A stretch of 64,000 bases of DNA, taken from Agrobacterium tumefaciens. Its GTDB lineage: Bacteria > Pseudomonadota > Alphaproteobacteria > Rhizobiales > Rhizobiaceae. Positions 31,462 through 39,742 of the stretch are shown in pieces. The first letter of the stretch is position 1. Each line of letters starts with the position of its first letter. The notes under the pieces were generated by a model. That model was not told the DNA's origin. It was given only the letters and a program-made list of their open reading frames with translations, and did not search any database. The stretch covers positions 930,001-994,000 of the forward strand of contig NZ_CP039889.1 in NCBI RefSeq assembly GCF_005221325.1. The letters are read 5' to 3'. A program made the translations under genes and the position numbers.

Positions 31462-31908
31462 CTAGTCTAGTGGTTTCAGTGAGACGGCTGTGCCAGTAGC
31501 TGCGACAAACAGTATCCCACCAGGACCGCTGGTGTTGAGTTGATTGTAAGTAAAATCGACAGCGATCACGGCATCTGCCCCAACCTTCACCGCTTCTTTT
31601 TTTAGGCCTTCGATGCAGGCTTCCCGCGTCTCTCTAAGAGAGTTTTGAGATGTTTCCGATCTCCCGCCAACGAAATCGCGCCAGTTGTTGGCAATGTCTT
31701 TGAACACATTCATGCCGATCGCCGTCTCCGATGCGACGATTGAGATCACCTTCTCGATTGCGCGATTTGGTACATCGATAGACGTCGTAAGGATCATTCG
31801 GTCCGTTAGGACTTGAAGCTGTTTGGACTTCTCGCGAGACTCACAGTCGACGCAAAACTCCGTGCCGCTGATCCAATATTCCGTCCCGCAACTCTTACAC
31901 TTCGGCAT
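31462..31908 (-). CDS. YbjQ/DUF74-like protein with N-terminal zinc ribbon, 148 aa
   Basis: Residues 3-22 hold two CXXC pairs (CKSC and CVDC) forming a zinc ribbon. Residues 35-148 match the YbjQ/UPF0145 (DUF74) heavy-metal-binding-like domain: ILTTSIDVPNRAIEKVISIV, then ARE/CIEGL helix and VGADAVIAVDFTYNQL. YbjQ proteins form pentamers of unknown role. The ribbon addition is not part of the E. coli form. It lies tail to tail with the pseudogene (one base between them) and near the tRNA 3' end, so it may belong to an accessory element. Confidence 0.82.
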   Translation of the reverse strand: MPKCKSCGTEYWISGTEFCVDCESREKSKQLQVLTDRMILTTSIDVPNRAIEKVISIVASETAIGMNVFKDIANNWRDFVGGRSETSQNSLRETREACIEGLKKEAVKVGADAVIAVDFTYNQLNTSGPGGILFVAATGTAVSLKPLD

Positions 31909-31999
31909 GAAATACCCCCCTAGCCATTTTTATGGATCGGACCATACCGATGACAGTGTTGGTGGGTAAAGAGGATGGGTAGAGAAATCCCTTTTCAAG

Positions 32000-32051
32000 T
32001 TTTGACACGCAAATCTGGAAATTTCAGAAATTCCGATTTCTCGTGTCAAAA
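32000..32051. repeat. Long inverted repeat between the ybjQ-like gene and tRNA-Met
   Basis: TTTTGACACG (32000-32009) and CGTGTCAAAA (32042-32051) are a perfect 10-bp inverted repeat. Inside, AAATC/GATTT and GGAA/TTCC continue the pairing, giving an imperfect 20-bp arm. AAATTCCGA is repeated directly at 32028 and 32049, 21 bases apart, and GTACAC-AG-GTGTAC forms another dyad at 32072-32085. It may be a terminator for the leftward tRNA transcript, an operator or a recombination site. Confidence 0.5.
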
Positions 32052-32121
32052 TTCCGAAAACGCGCTACAGGGTACACAGGTGTACGCAGTCCGTAGATTT
32101 GATATATATTTATGTGAGGAA

Positions 32122-32198
32122 TGGTAGCGGGAGAGGGACTTGAACCCCCGACACGCGGATTATGATTCCGCTGCTCTAACCACCTGAGCTACCCCGCC
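32122..32198 (-). tRNA. tRNA-Met(CAT), probably elongator
   Basis: The reverse strand folds as a complete 77-base cloverleaf including encoded CCA. The acceptor GGCGGGG (complement of 32192-32198) pairs with TCCCGCT, and the anticodon stem GCGGA/TCCGC encloses ATCATAA with anticodon CAT. The T arm carries GTTCAAGTC. A-U at the top of the acceptor stem's 3' side and the loop sequence argue against an initiator. A lysidine-modified tRNA-Ile2 is the alternative and cannot be excluded without comparison. Confidence 0.93.
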
Positions 32199-32250
32199 AC
32201 AGGGGAAACGTGACAGTCATGTGACTGGCCGTTCCATCAGGATGAGCGGC

Positions 32251-32279
32251 TTATAAGGTGCCGCTCCCCAAAGTGTCAA
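32251..32279 (-). promoter_or_regulatory. Sigma70-type promoter of tRNA-Met
   Basis: On the reverse strand a perfect TTGACA (complement of 32274-32279) is separated by exactly 17 bases from TTATAA (complement of 32251-32256). Transcription would start near 32244, about 45 bases upstream of the mature tRNA. Confidence 0.75.
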
Positions 32280-32291
32280 GCGCAAGATGCG

Positions 32292-32329
32292 CAAAAAATT
32301 CGCTTTCCGCATCGCTGCAAAAAGCGAAT
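32292..32329 (-). terminator. Intrinsic terminator of mnmA
   Basis: On the reverse strand ATTCGCTTT (from 32329-32321) and AAAGCGAAT (from 32306-32298) form a perfect 9-bp stem with a 14-base loop followed by TTTTTT, just after the mnmA stop. Confidence 0.8.
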
Positions 32330-32333
32330 GGTT

Positions 32334-33542
32334 TCAGGCGGCAACCGGCTTTTCCAGAAGCGCCTTCAGCGACGCCTCGGCATCCGCCGAGCGTTCCGAA
32401 CGGTCGATGAAGCCGCCGCCGTAAACGCGGGCATCAGCACCCGGCGCGGAATAGAGCACGCACGCCTGGCCGGGGGCGACACCCGCCTCACCGGTCATCA
32501 GATCGACATAGATGCCGTTTTCATCCGCATGCAGAACCGCTTCCGTCGGCGGGCGGGTGGAGCGCACCTTGGCGAAGCAGGCAAAACCCTGCCCGGCATC
32601 GTCAGCCAGTTCACCGTCACCCAGCCAGTTCATGTCACGCAGATAGACGCGGCGGGTTTCCAACGCCTCACGCGGGCCAACGATGACCCGGCGGCCCCGT
32701 GCATCGAGATGTACCACGTAAAGCGGCTCGCCCGTCGCAACGCCGATGCCACGGCGCTGGCCGATCGTATAGTGCACGATGCCATCGTGGCGGCCGAGCA
32801 CGCGGCCATCCAGATGCACGATATCGCCCGCCAGAGCCGCATTCGGCTTCAGCTTGTTGATGATATCGGTATATTTGCCCTGCGGCACGAAACAGATGTC
32901 CTGGCTATCGGCCTTCTTGGCCACCACAAGCCCCATCTCTTCCGCCAGCGCCCGTGTTTCGGCCTTGGAGAGGCCACCCAGCGGAAAACGCAGATAATCG
33001 ATCTGCTCCTGCGTCGTCGCAAACAGGAACCAGCTCTGGTCACGGTCGCTGTCGATCGGGCGATAGAGCGCGCGACGGCCCTCCTGGCCAGAGACAGGAT
33101 TGGGGCGCGAGCGGATATAATGGCCGGTCGCCAGCGCATCGGCGCCCAGTTCCTGCGCGGTCGCCAGCAGATCGGCAAATTTTACCGTCTGGTTGCAGGC
33201 GACACAGGGGATCGGCGTTTCGCCCATCGCGTAAGCTTCGGCAAAGGGATTGATCACGGTTTCGCGGAACCGCGCTTCGTAATCCAGCACATAATGGGGA
33301 ATGCCGAGCGTTTCGCAGACCCTGCGCGCATCGTCGATATCCTGCCCCGCGCAGCAGGAGCCGGCGCGGTGCACGGCAGCGCCATGGTCGTAAAGCTGGA
33401 GCGTAATGCCGAGGACATCATAGCCCTCGCGCTTGAGAATACCGGCCACCACTGAAGAATCGACGCCACCGGACATGGCGACAACGATCCGGGTATCTTC
33501 CGGCCTCTTGTCAAAATCGAGCGTATTCACGTTTTTTCCCAT
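32334..33542 (-). CDS. mnmA: tRNA-specific 2-thiouridylase MnmA, 402 aa
   Basis: MnmA transfers sulphur to U34 of Lys, Glu and Gln tRNAs. The PP-loop SGGVDS is at residues 24-29 and binds ATP. The catalytic cysteine is in IPCVACN (Cys113 or Cys116 region) and the persulphide cysteine is Cys217 in DSQDICFVP. The C-terminal beta-barrel domains are complete, and length fits the rhizobial form, about 30 residues longer than in E. coli. It is convergent with nothing and lies downstream of its own promoter region; an intrinsic terminator follows. Confidence 0.97.
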   Translation of the reverse strand: MGKNVNTLDFDKRPEDTRIVVAMSGGVDSSVVAGILKREGYDVLGITLQLYDHGAAVHRAGSCCAGQDIDDARRVCETLGIPHYVLDYEARFRETVINPFAEAYAMGETPIPCVACNQTVKFADLLATAQELGADALATGHYIRSRPNPVSGQEGRRALYRPIDSDRDQSWFLFATTQEQIDYLRFPLGGLSKAETRALAEEMGLVVAKKADSQDICFVPQGKYTDIINKLKPNAALAGDIVHLDGRVLGRHDGIVHYTIGQRRGIGVATGEPLYVVHLDARGRRVIVGPREALETRRVYLRDMNWLGDGELADDAGQGFACFAKVRSTRPPTEAVLHADENGIYVDLMTGEAGVAPGQACVLYSAPGADARVYGGGFIDRSERSADAEASLKALLEKPVAA

Positions 33543-33606
33543 CGTCAGTCATAACGGGGGTAAAGGCCCCGCCGCCTGTCGGTCATCCGCTAAGGGAAAC
33601 TGGCCA

Positions 33607-33726
33607 TCAATCGGGCCGTCTTGCCTCGCCATCCTGCGGATTTAAGGGCTGCATATAGAAAGGAATGGCCGCGCACGCAAGTACGAGGCGGAAAACCGCC
33701 CCGTAAAGCCGCCAGATTCGGATCAT
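33607..33726 (-). CDS. Candidate small membrane protein, 39 aa
   Basis: On the reverse strand an ATG at 33726, ten bases after the OpgC-like stop, opens a 39-codon frame ending with TGA at 33607-33609. AAGG stands eight bases before the start. The peptide begins MIRIWRLYGAVFRLVL and continues hydrophobic to about residue 25, then is polar, so it would span the membrane once. It may be co-translated with the acyltransferase. Very short ORFs can be chance; conservation would decide. Confidence 0.4.
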   Translation of the reverse strand: MIRIWRLYGAVFRLVLACAAIPFYMQPLNPQDGEARRPD

Positions 33727-33735
33727 GGCAAGCCT

Positions 33736-34926
33736 TTAAGCGCCGGCCGTCTTCTGGCCGCTATTGCCAATCCACTTGTCGCGTTCCCGCCAAAGGGCAG
33801 GCAAGGCCAGCAGCCCGATAGCCGTGAAGGCGATGAGCGTCTTGTTGAGCTGCGAAAGCTCCGCCGTGCGGCCATCCAGATAATAGACGCCGTAAACGAT
33901 CGCCACATGCCAGACATAGACCTGAAGGGAATGGCGGCCCAGCAATTGCAGGAACTTCAGCGACAGCACCCAGATCACGCCTTCGGCGATAGAGCGCACG
34001 AGTGGACGGTGGTGATATGGGCCCGCAATCACCAGCCAGGTGAGGCCCACGCCGACCGCGAGGAAGTTGATGAGGTAGACCGGGCCAAAATCGGCGCGGA
34101 TTTCCATGGTAGAAAATTTGCCCATCATGAATTCCGGCATCATGCCCCAGGCGGTGGCGATGCGCAGCGGCATGAAGAACAGGCAGATGAGAAGCGCCGC
34201 TTTCGGCAGCCAGGTGTGCTCAGGCGAGAAAATCTTCTTCCACGGGATACGGTTCTGCGCCGTCATCGCGCCCATCACCAGCGCCGAATAGAACACCAGC
34301 TGCCAGCCGAGCAAGTTGAAGCTGACCCGGATGCCCTGCTCATCCGCACCCTTGACGAGTTCGTTGAGCGGGGTGGTCACGATCTGCTGCAGGCCAAGCT
34401 GACCAGCCATCCAGACCAGCATGGAGCCCGCCATGACATAGGCCCACTTGCCGTCGAGGCAGAGCTTAACGAGAACAGGCGCAAACAGCATGTAGACGAT
34501 ATATTGCGGCAGAATATCCATGAAGGTCGGCTGGAAGAGGAATGTCGCAATGGCCGCCAGACGCAGCGGATCATCGAACGTCGTCATACCAAGCCAGTTG
34601 TACCAGATGTAGGGCGCATGCGGGATGACCATGCGGAAGAACAGCACGGCAATAACGAGGCCCATCGCATAACGATAAAGCTCCATTGCCCGGTTCCAGA
34701 TCATCTGCTTGCCGGCGTCATAGCCGTATTTCATCATCTTGCGCGCATAGACCATGCCGATCAGGAGGCCGGACAGGAACACGAAGCCCTGCGCATCCTC
34801 GACAAAGGCAAACTGTCGGTGATTGATTTCCACCAGCCAGAAGCCGCCGGCAAACACCAGATGGTTGATCAGCATGAAAACGAGGAAGTAACCGCGCATC
34901 CCGTCGATCAGGTCAAAGCGTTTCAT
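33736..34926 (-). CDS. OpgC-family integral membrane acyltransferase, 396 aa
   Basis: The start RFDLIDGMRGYFLVFMLINH is the first helix of OpgC-domain proteins, which add succinyl groups to periplasmic or cyclic glucans. About ten hydrophobic helices follow through to residue 380, with the conserved early FAFVEDAQGFVFLSGLLIG. In Rhizobiaceae, such proteins modify cyclic beta-glucans or other exopolymers; the substrate here is not fixed by sequence. It lies alone between mnmA and the Tim44-like gene, followed by a possible 39-residue membrane peptide. Confidence 0.85.
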   Translation of the reverse strand: MKRFDLIDGMRGYFLVFMLINHLVFAGGFWLVEINHRQFAFVEDAQGFVFLSGLLIGMVYARKMMKYGYDAGKQMIWNRAMELYRYAMGLVIAVLFFRMVIPHAPYIWYNWLGMTTFDDPLRLAAIATFLFQPTFMDILPQYIVYMLFAPVLVKLCLDGKWAYVMAGSMLVWMAGQLGLQQIVTTPLNELVKGADEQGIRVSFNLLGWQLVFYSALVMGAMTAQNRIPWKKIFSPEHTWLPKAALLICLFFMPLRIATAWGMMPEFMMGKFSTMEIRADFGPVYLINFLAVGVGLTWLVIAGPYHHRPLVRSIAEGVIWVLSLKFLQLLGRHSLQVYVWHVAIVYGVYYLDGRTAELSQLNKTLIAFTAIGLLALPALWRERDKWIGNSGQKTAGA

Positions 34927-35306
34927 CTCGATAGCTCTCCGTTCTCACAGGGCCTGCATTGCCCGGCCACCCAGCCCGGCTTGTGGGAGGCCTGGAATTG
35001 GATTGTCAACGCTGTTTTGCGCCTGAGGTTCCCTTTCCAAAGCGGTTTAGGTCAGGCGCGAAAAGTCACATTGACGTGTGTGCCCCGTGGTTAGGACGTC
35101 GGGACTGAATGATGGATGAATAAAAAAAGGCAATTCCGTGAAGCGATCGAGCCATGCGCCGGTAACATGCCGCGACGAACAGGGCCCAAAGCCTTGCATG
35201 GCAAGGCGAAGCCGACATTGCCGCCGAGAACCGGCGGAGATATCACCCGTTAGATTTATCAGTCACTTTTTTGCCAAGGCAAGCCGTGGTCATGGCCCCA
35301 ACAAAC
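34927..35306. other. Intergenic region without a supported gene
   Basis: The 439 bases between the OpgC-like gene and the Tim44-like gene hold no ORF with protein-like composition on either strand. A TTGACA on the reverse strand (complement of 35004-35009) may belong to the acyltransferase promoter, but no matching -10 was found. The right end is occupied by the terminator at 35307-35340. Confidence 0.5.
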
Positions 35307-35340
35307 AAAGGCCCGGAGGTTGGCGAACCTCCGGGCCTTT
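35307..35340 (-). terminator. Strong intrinsic terminator of the Tim44-like gene
   Basis: AAAGGCCCGGAGGTT (35307-35321) and AACCTCCGGGCCTTT (35326-35340) form a perfect 15-bp stem with loop GGCG. On the reverse strand it follows the Tim44-like stop and leads into TTTGTTTG. Its symmetry would also let it stop rightward transcripts. Confidence 0.88.
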
Positions 35341-35365
35341 CATTCACTAGACTGCACCTGTCGCC

Positions 35366-36442
35366 TCAGGCGGCGGCCTGAATGGCGGCAACCTGCCAGT
35401 TGTCGTTACCTGGGCGGCGCACGAAGGTCCACATTTCCACCGCTTCGGACGGATGCTGCTCGTCACCCTCGATCACCTTGCCGGAGGTGCGGTCGCGCAT
35501 CACGTCGATGGCAGAGTAGCGCATGGCAACCGTTGCGTAATCCTGTCCCTCTTCGTGCCAGGCTTCGGCAACGTCGCCCTGCAGCAGCGTCACGTCGCGG
35601 ACGTCGTTTTTCACGCCGCTGGTGGCATTGTCGCTCAGTTCCTCGGCGAGATAGGACATGGCTTCCGGCGTCGTCAGCTTGCGCAACGTGCCGTAATCCT
35701 CCGCACCATAAGCAGACTGAACATCTTGCAGCATCTTCTGGAAGGTTTCGAGGTCACTCTGGGTAATGCCGATCTCATCGCCTTCCGACACGGCATTGGC
35801 ATGCGGCACCGGTTTGGCGGTGGCGGCAGTCGCAGCCGCTGCACCGCCCGCAGCACCGGCAAGCGCGCCAATCTTCGGGATCTTGAACGAGGATGCGGAA
35901 GGACCTGCCTGCGAACCACCGTTAAACGAGGAACCGGAATGATCCGTGCGCTGCGATCCGGCAGCAGAACCATAGGCCGGTTGGCCCTGACGGCGCGAGG
36001 CGAAGAAACGCATGGCGAGCATGACCAGACCGCCGATAAGCAGTACCTGCAACAGCATGCCGAAGAAACCGGCCATGCCGCCAAAACCGCCGCCCATCAG
36101 CATGCCGAACAGACCGCCCATCAACAGGCCGCCCATCAGACCACCCATCATGCCGCCGAACAGGCCGCGGCTCTGCTGCGGCGCCTGCGCGCCCGGCCGT
36201 GCCGGCTGGGCTGCACCCGGTGTTGCCTGGTTGGTATTCGGCGTCATGCTGCGGTTGATCGGCGCCGTCTGTCCGGGGGCTGTGCTGGTCGAAGGCGGCG
36301 TTGAAAACGTCCTTGTGCCACGGCTACCGAAACCGCCGCTCGCACGGCGTGCTTCCGCCATGTCTACGGCAACGAAAGACACCGCGATACCGAGCGCGGC
36401 GACTGCGAACAAACCCTTGAAGCGCCGAAAGGCAGCAAACAT
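35366..36442 (-). CDS. Tim44-like domain membrane protein, 358 aa
   Basis: ATG at 36442 is preceded by AGGAGATAGTG on the reverse strand, better than a start 19 codons earlier. The N-terminus is a signal or anchor (residues 10-28, GLFAVAALGIAVSFVAVDMA). A Pro/Gln/Ala-rich linker follows, then a Gly/Met-rich hydrophobic segment (residues 110-150, GGLMGGLLMGGLFGMLMGG). The C-terminal 150 residues form a Tim44-like domain (LETFQKMLQDVQSAYGAED to the end). In alphaproteobacteria such proteins sit in the inner membrane with poorly known roles; a TimA-like function is possible. Not related by operon to its neighbours. Confidence 0.85.
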   Translation of the reverse strand: MFAAFRRFKGLFAVAALGIAVSFVAVDMAEARRASGGFGSRGTRTFSTPPSTSTAPGQTAPINRSMTPNTNQATPGAAQPARPGAQAPQQSRGLFGGMMGGLMGGLLMGGLFGMLMGGGFGGMAGFFGMLLQVLLIGGLVMLAMRFFASRRQGQPAYGSAAGSQRTDHSGSSFNGGSQAGPSASSFKIPKIGALAGAAGGAAAATAATAKPVPHANAVSEGDEIGITQSDLETFQKMLQDVQSAYGAEDYGTLRKLTTPEAMSYLAEELSDNATSGVKNDVRDVTLLQGDVAEAWHEEGQDYATVAMRYSAIDVMRDRTSGKVIEGDEQHPSEAVEMWTFVRRPGNDNWQVAAIQAAA

Positions 36443-36602
36443 CACTATCTCCTGTTGGCCGCCCTCCCATGAGCAGCATCTCAGCAGGCGATATAGCAAC
36501 TCATGATCATCATTTTTAGACCACTCGGCTTAAATTTTTTGTGATATGCAACCAAAGCGCGATACCGGCTTGTACCATTACGAAAGCTGGCGGCCAGAAA
36601 AG

Positions 36603-36637
36603 CGAAAAACCCGGCACAGGGTCTCCCCTGTACCGAG
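36603..36637 (-). terminator. Intrinsic terminator of serA
   Basis: On the reverse strand CTCGGTACAGGG (from 36637-36626) pairs with CCCTGTGCCGGG (from 36621-36610), twelve pairs with wobbles, loop GAGA, then TTTTT. It lies about 35 bases after the serA stop. Confidence 0.75.
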
Positions 36638-36671
36638 CCTTATTGTCCCCTTGGGAGGAACGATAGCTTTA

Positions 36672-38267
36672 TTAATCGACGTTGAAAGTCAGCGGCTTGA
36701 CCTGGCGGATCGCCGAGTTGGCGCGCAACTTGTCGAGCACCTCTTCGGAAACCGGACCATCGACATAAAGCAGCGCGATGGCGTCCCCGGCTTCCTTTTC
36801 ACGGCCGAGTTGGAAGTTGGCGATGTTGACGCCAGCCTCACCGAGCGTGGTGCCCATGAAACCGATCATGCCGGGAACGTCGGTGTTGGTGATGTAGATC
36901 ATGTGTGATCCGACATCGGCATCCATGTTGATGTTCTTGATCTGGATGAAGCGTGGCTTGCCATCCGAAAACACCGTGCCGGCAACCGAGCGGATCTGGT
37001 TTTCTGTTTTGACCGTCAGCTTGATGTAACCATCGTAAACGCCGGTCTTGTCGCGCTTGACTTCGGAGAGGATGATACCCTTTTCCTTGATCATGACTGG
37101 TGCGGAAACCATGTTCACATCGGCAACCTGGCTGCGGATGAGGCCGGCCAGCAATGCACTGGTCAATGCCTTCGTATTCATGTTGGCGGTTGCGCCGTCG
37201 TAAAGAATTTCGATTTCCTTGGTGGCGCTTTCCTGCACCTGACCGACGAAAGAGCCGAGAACATCCGCGAGACGAATGAAGGGCTTCAGGCGCGGTGCTT
37301 CTTCCGCCGTGATCGACGGCATGTTGATGGCGTTGGAAACGGCACCCTTGACGAGGTAATCCGACATCTGCTCGGCAACCTGCAGGGCAACATTTTCCTG
37401 TGCTTCCGTGGTCGAAGCGCCAAGATGCGGCGTGCAGACGACGTTCGGCAGGCCGAAAAGCGGGCTTTCGGTAGCAGGCTCGACTTCGAATACGTCAAAA
37501 CCAGCGCCAGCGACATGGCCGGACTTGATGGCTTCGGCAAGAGCAGCCTCATCCACCAGACCGCCACGGGCGCAATTGACGATACGCACGCCCTTCTTGG
37601 TCTTGGCGAGGTTTTCGGCATTGAGGATGCCGCGCGTCTTGTCGGTCATCGGAACATGCAGGGTGATGAAATCGGCCTGTGCCAGAAGCTCGTCCAGCTC
37701 AACCTTGGTCACGCCCATTTCCTGCGCGCGCTCCGGCGACAGGAAGGGATCGTAGGCAAGAACATGCATCTTGAGGCCAAGTGCGCGCGAGCAGACGATG
37801 CCGCCGATATTACCCGCACCGATGACGCCAAGCGTCTTGCCGGTGATTTCGACACCCATGAACTTCGACTTTTCCCACTTGCCGGCCTGCGTGGAGCTAT
37901 CGGCGGCCGGAAGCTGGCGCGCGACGGCAAACATCAGCGCAATTGCATGTTCGGCAGTGGTGATGGAGTTGCCGAAAGGCGTGTTCATGACGATGATACC
38001 GCGGCGAGAAGCAGCCGGAATATCGACATTGTCGACGCCGATGCCGGCGCGACCGATGACCTTGAGGTTGGTCGCAGCTTCGATCAGCTTTTCGGTCGCC
38101 TTGGTGGCGGAACGGATAGCCAGACCATCATAATTGCCGATGATTTCGGCAAGCTTGTCCTTGTCCTTGCCGAGCTTCGGCTGGAAATCGACTTCGACGC
38201 CACGATCACGGAAAATCTGGACGGCGGTTTCCGACAGTTCGTCGGATACGAGTACGCGAGGTGCCAT
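36672..38267 (-). CDS. serA: D-3-phosphoglycerate dehydrogenase SerA, 531 aa
   Basis: SerA oxidises 3-phosphoglycerate to 3-phosphohydroxypyruvate with NAD+, the first step of serine synthesis. The nucleotide site GAGNIG is at residues 150-155 and the catalytic triad is Arg234 (NCARGG), Glu263 (FEVEP) and His281 (CTPHLGAS). The long form has an intervening ASB domain (about 320-450) and a C-terminal ACT domain (from about 455, MIYITNTDVPGMIGF), the usual serine-sensing part. It lies 83 bases downstream of serC in the same direction, so the two form a serine operon, with a hairpin between them. Confidence 0.97.
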   Translation of the reverse strand: MAPRVLVSDELSETAVQIFRDRGVEVDFQPKLGKDKDKLAEIIGNYDGLAIRSATKATEKLIEAATNLKVIGRAGIGVDNVDIPAASRRGIIVMNTPFGNSITTAEHAIALMFAVARQLPAADSSTQAGKWEKSKFMGVEITGKTLGVIGAGNIGGIVCSRALGLKMHVLAYDPFLSPERAQEMGVTKVELDELLAQADFITLHVPMTDKTRGILNAENLAKTKKGVRIVNCARGGLVDEAALAEAIKSGHVAGAGFDVFEVEPATESPLFGLPNVVCTPHLGASTTEAQENVALQVAEQMSDYLVKGAVSNAINMPSITAEEAPRLKPFIRLADVLGSFVGQVQESATKEIEILYDGATANMNTKALTSALLAGLIRSQVADVNMVSAPVMIKEKGIILSEVKRDKTGVYDGYIKLTVKTENQIRSVAGTVFSDGKPRFIQIKNINMDADVGSHMIYITNTDVPGMIGFMGTTLGEAGVNIANFQLGREKEAGDAIALLYVDGPVSEEVLDKLRANSAIRQVKPLTFNVD

Positions 38268-38318
38268 GGTTCACGGGCTCCTTGAAAAGCGGTGCAGTTT
38301 TGAAAGCGGGGAATGTGC

Positions 38319-38340
38319 GGCCCTGCATCAGCGCAGGGCC
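38319..38340 (-). promoter_or_regulatory. Intercistronic hairpin between serC and serA
   Basis: GGCCCTGC (38319-38326) and GCAGGGCC (38333-38340) form a perfect 8-bp stem with a six-base loop ATCAGC in the 83-base serC-serA gap. No U run follows on the reverse strand, so it is more likely an mRNA stability or processing element than a terminator. Confidence 0.5.
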
Positions 38341-38350
38341 GGTATCAAAA

Positions 38351-39529
38351 TCAGGCGGCAGCCCTGGAAAGTGCTGCCTTCTGCGTCTGGTAGGCCCAGG
38401 CGAGCCAGGGCATGACGGCTTCCATATCGGCCGTCTCGATGGTGGCGCCGGCCCAGACGCGCAGACCGGACGGTGCGTCGCGGTAAGCGCCGATATCGAG
38501 GGCGACATTTTCCTTTTCGAGGAGGGCGACAACGCCCTTGGCGAAATCGGCCTGTGCGGCGGCATCCAGCGCCTGTACGTCGGGATCAACGATCTTCAGG
38601 CAGACGGACGTGTTGGAGCGGGTTTCCGGCTTGACGGCCAGGTTGGCGATCCAGTTGTTCTTCTCGATGAACTCGTAGATGACCTTGGCGTTGGCATCGG
38701 CACGGCCGATGAGTGCCTTCAGACCACCGAGATTCTTCGCCCACAGCAGCGCGTCGATATAGTCCTCAACGCAGAGCATGGACGGCGTGTTGATGGTTTC
38801 GCCGGTGAAGATGCCTTCGATCAGCTTGCCGCCGGAAACCATGCGGAAGATTTTCGGCAGCGGCCATGCCGGCGAATAGCTCAGCAGGCGATCAACAGCA
38901 CGGGGCGAAAGGATGATGACGCCATGGCCGCCCTCACCGCCCAGAACCTTCTGCCAGGAGAAGGTGACGACGTCGAGTTTCGTAAAGTCCATCTCCTGCG
39001 CAAAGGCCGCCGAGGTGGCGTCGCAGATGGTCAGGCCTTTCCGGTCGGCAGGAATGAAATCGGCATTGGGAACGCGGACGCCAGAAGTCGTGCCGTTCCA
39101 GGTGAAGACCACGTCACGGTCGAAATCGACCTCGGCGAGGTTCGGCAGCAGGCCGTAATCGGCCTCGAACTTGCGGACGTCCTTCAGCTTGAGCTGCTTG
39201 ACGACGTCGGTGACCCAACCGGCACCGAAGCTTTCCCAGGCGAGCATATCGACGCCACGTTCACCAAGCAGCGACCAGAGCGCCATTTCAACAGCGCCGG
39301 TGTCGGATGCGGGAACGATGCCGATACGATAATCGGCGGGAACATCAAGAATTTCACGGGTGAGATCGATGGCCTGCTTCAGCTTGGCTTTGCCAACCTT
39401 GGCGCGATGCGAGCGACCGAGCGGTGCATCGGAGAGAGCATCTAGCGACCAACCGGGGCGCTTCGAGCAGGGACCAGAAGAAAAATGCGTATTGCCCGGA
39501 CGAACGCCCGGCTTCACTATATCTGTCAT
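38351..39529 (-). CDS. serC: Phosphoserine aminotransferase SerC (alphaproteobacterial type), 392 aa
   Basis: SerC converts 3-phosphohydroxypyruvate and glutamate to phosphoserine using PLP; it also serves pyridoxine synthesis. The PLP lysine is Lys194 in [11 protein letters not shown]. The early [14 protein letters not shown] and the [13 protein letters not shown] stretch identify the TIGR01365 type found in alphaproteobacteria and archaea. The gene heads the serC-serA pair. Its 5' leader has two hairpins, the second with the ribosome binding site, like the serC RNA motif. Confidence 0.97.
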   Translation of the reverse strand: MTDIVKPGVRPGNTHFSSGPCSKRPGWSLDALSDAPLGRSHRAKVGKAKLKQAIDLTREILDVPADYRIGIVPASDTGAVEMALWSLLGERGVDMLAWESFGAGWVTDVVKQLKLKDVRKFEADYGLLPNLAEVDFDRDVVFTWNGTTSGVRVPNADFIPADRKGLTICDATSAAFAQEMDFTKLDVVTFSWQKVLGGEGGHGVIILSPRAVDRLLSYSPAWPLPKIFRMVSGGKLIEGIFTGETINTPSMLCVEDYIDALLWAKNLGGLKALIGRADANAKVIYEFIEKNNWIANLAVKPETRSNTSVCLKIVDPDVQALDAAAQADFAKGVVALLEKENVALDIGAYRDAPSGLRVWAGATIETADMEAVMPWLAWAYQTQKAALSRAAA

Positions 39530-39575
39530 TTGACTACCCTTTCAGATAGGCGCCTCTCGTTAGGGAGAGGTGTCC
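39530..39575 (-). ncRNA. serC-motif-like RNA leader
   Basis: On the reverse strand, CCTCTC and GAGAGG (39570-39565 and 39558-39553) make a 6-bp stem with loop CCTAAC, extended across an internal loop by outer AGG/CCT pairing. It is followed by a small hairpin CTATC/GGTAG that includes the serC Shine-Dalgarno AGGG (complement of 39537-39540). Two hairpins directly before serC are the known serC motif of Rhizobiales (recalled from published alphaproteobacterial RNA motifs). Ligand or regulator is unknown. Confidence 0.6.
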
Positions 39576-39673
39576 TGACGCCGTTGCTATTCCTGTCGCC
39601 GACCTCAGTCAAGCGGAATATGTCGCTGCGCAGAAGAATTTTGGTCCATATGCGTCATGCGCCGCGCCAGATG

Positions 39674-39718
39674 CCGCAAAAAACAAAACCGCCCGCACCC
39701 GGAGGATGCGGACGGTTT
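39674..39718 (-). terminator. Intrinsic terminator of the outer membrane protein gene
   Basis: On the reverse strand AAACCGTCCGCA (from 39718-39707) pairs with TGCGGGCGGTTT (from 39697-39686), followed by TGTTTTTTG. One G-U pair is in the stem. It lies 25 bases after the stop of the gene. Confidence 0.82.
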
Positions 39719-39742
39719 GAAACTACCAGCAGGGCGTGACGT

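Noticed and set aside
32122..32198. Prophage integrated by site-specific recombination in tRNA-Met
   Set aside because: The prophage has Mu-type genes and should transpose; I found no second copy of the tRNA 3' end in the window and no integrase gene.
32328..33455. A 375-codon plus-strand frame
   Set aside because: Antisense to mnmA, which has PP-loop and catalytic cysteines.
34927..35306. Possible small genes in the 440-base gap
   Set aside because: The short frames there have shadow-like composition, no ribosome binding site and no sensible start.
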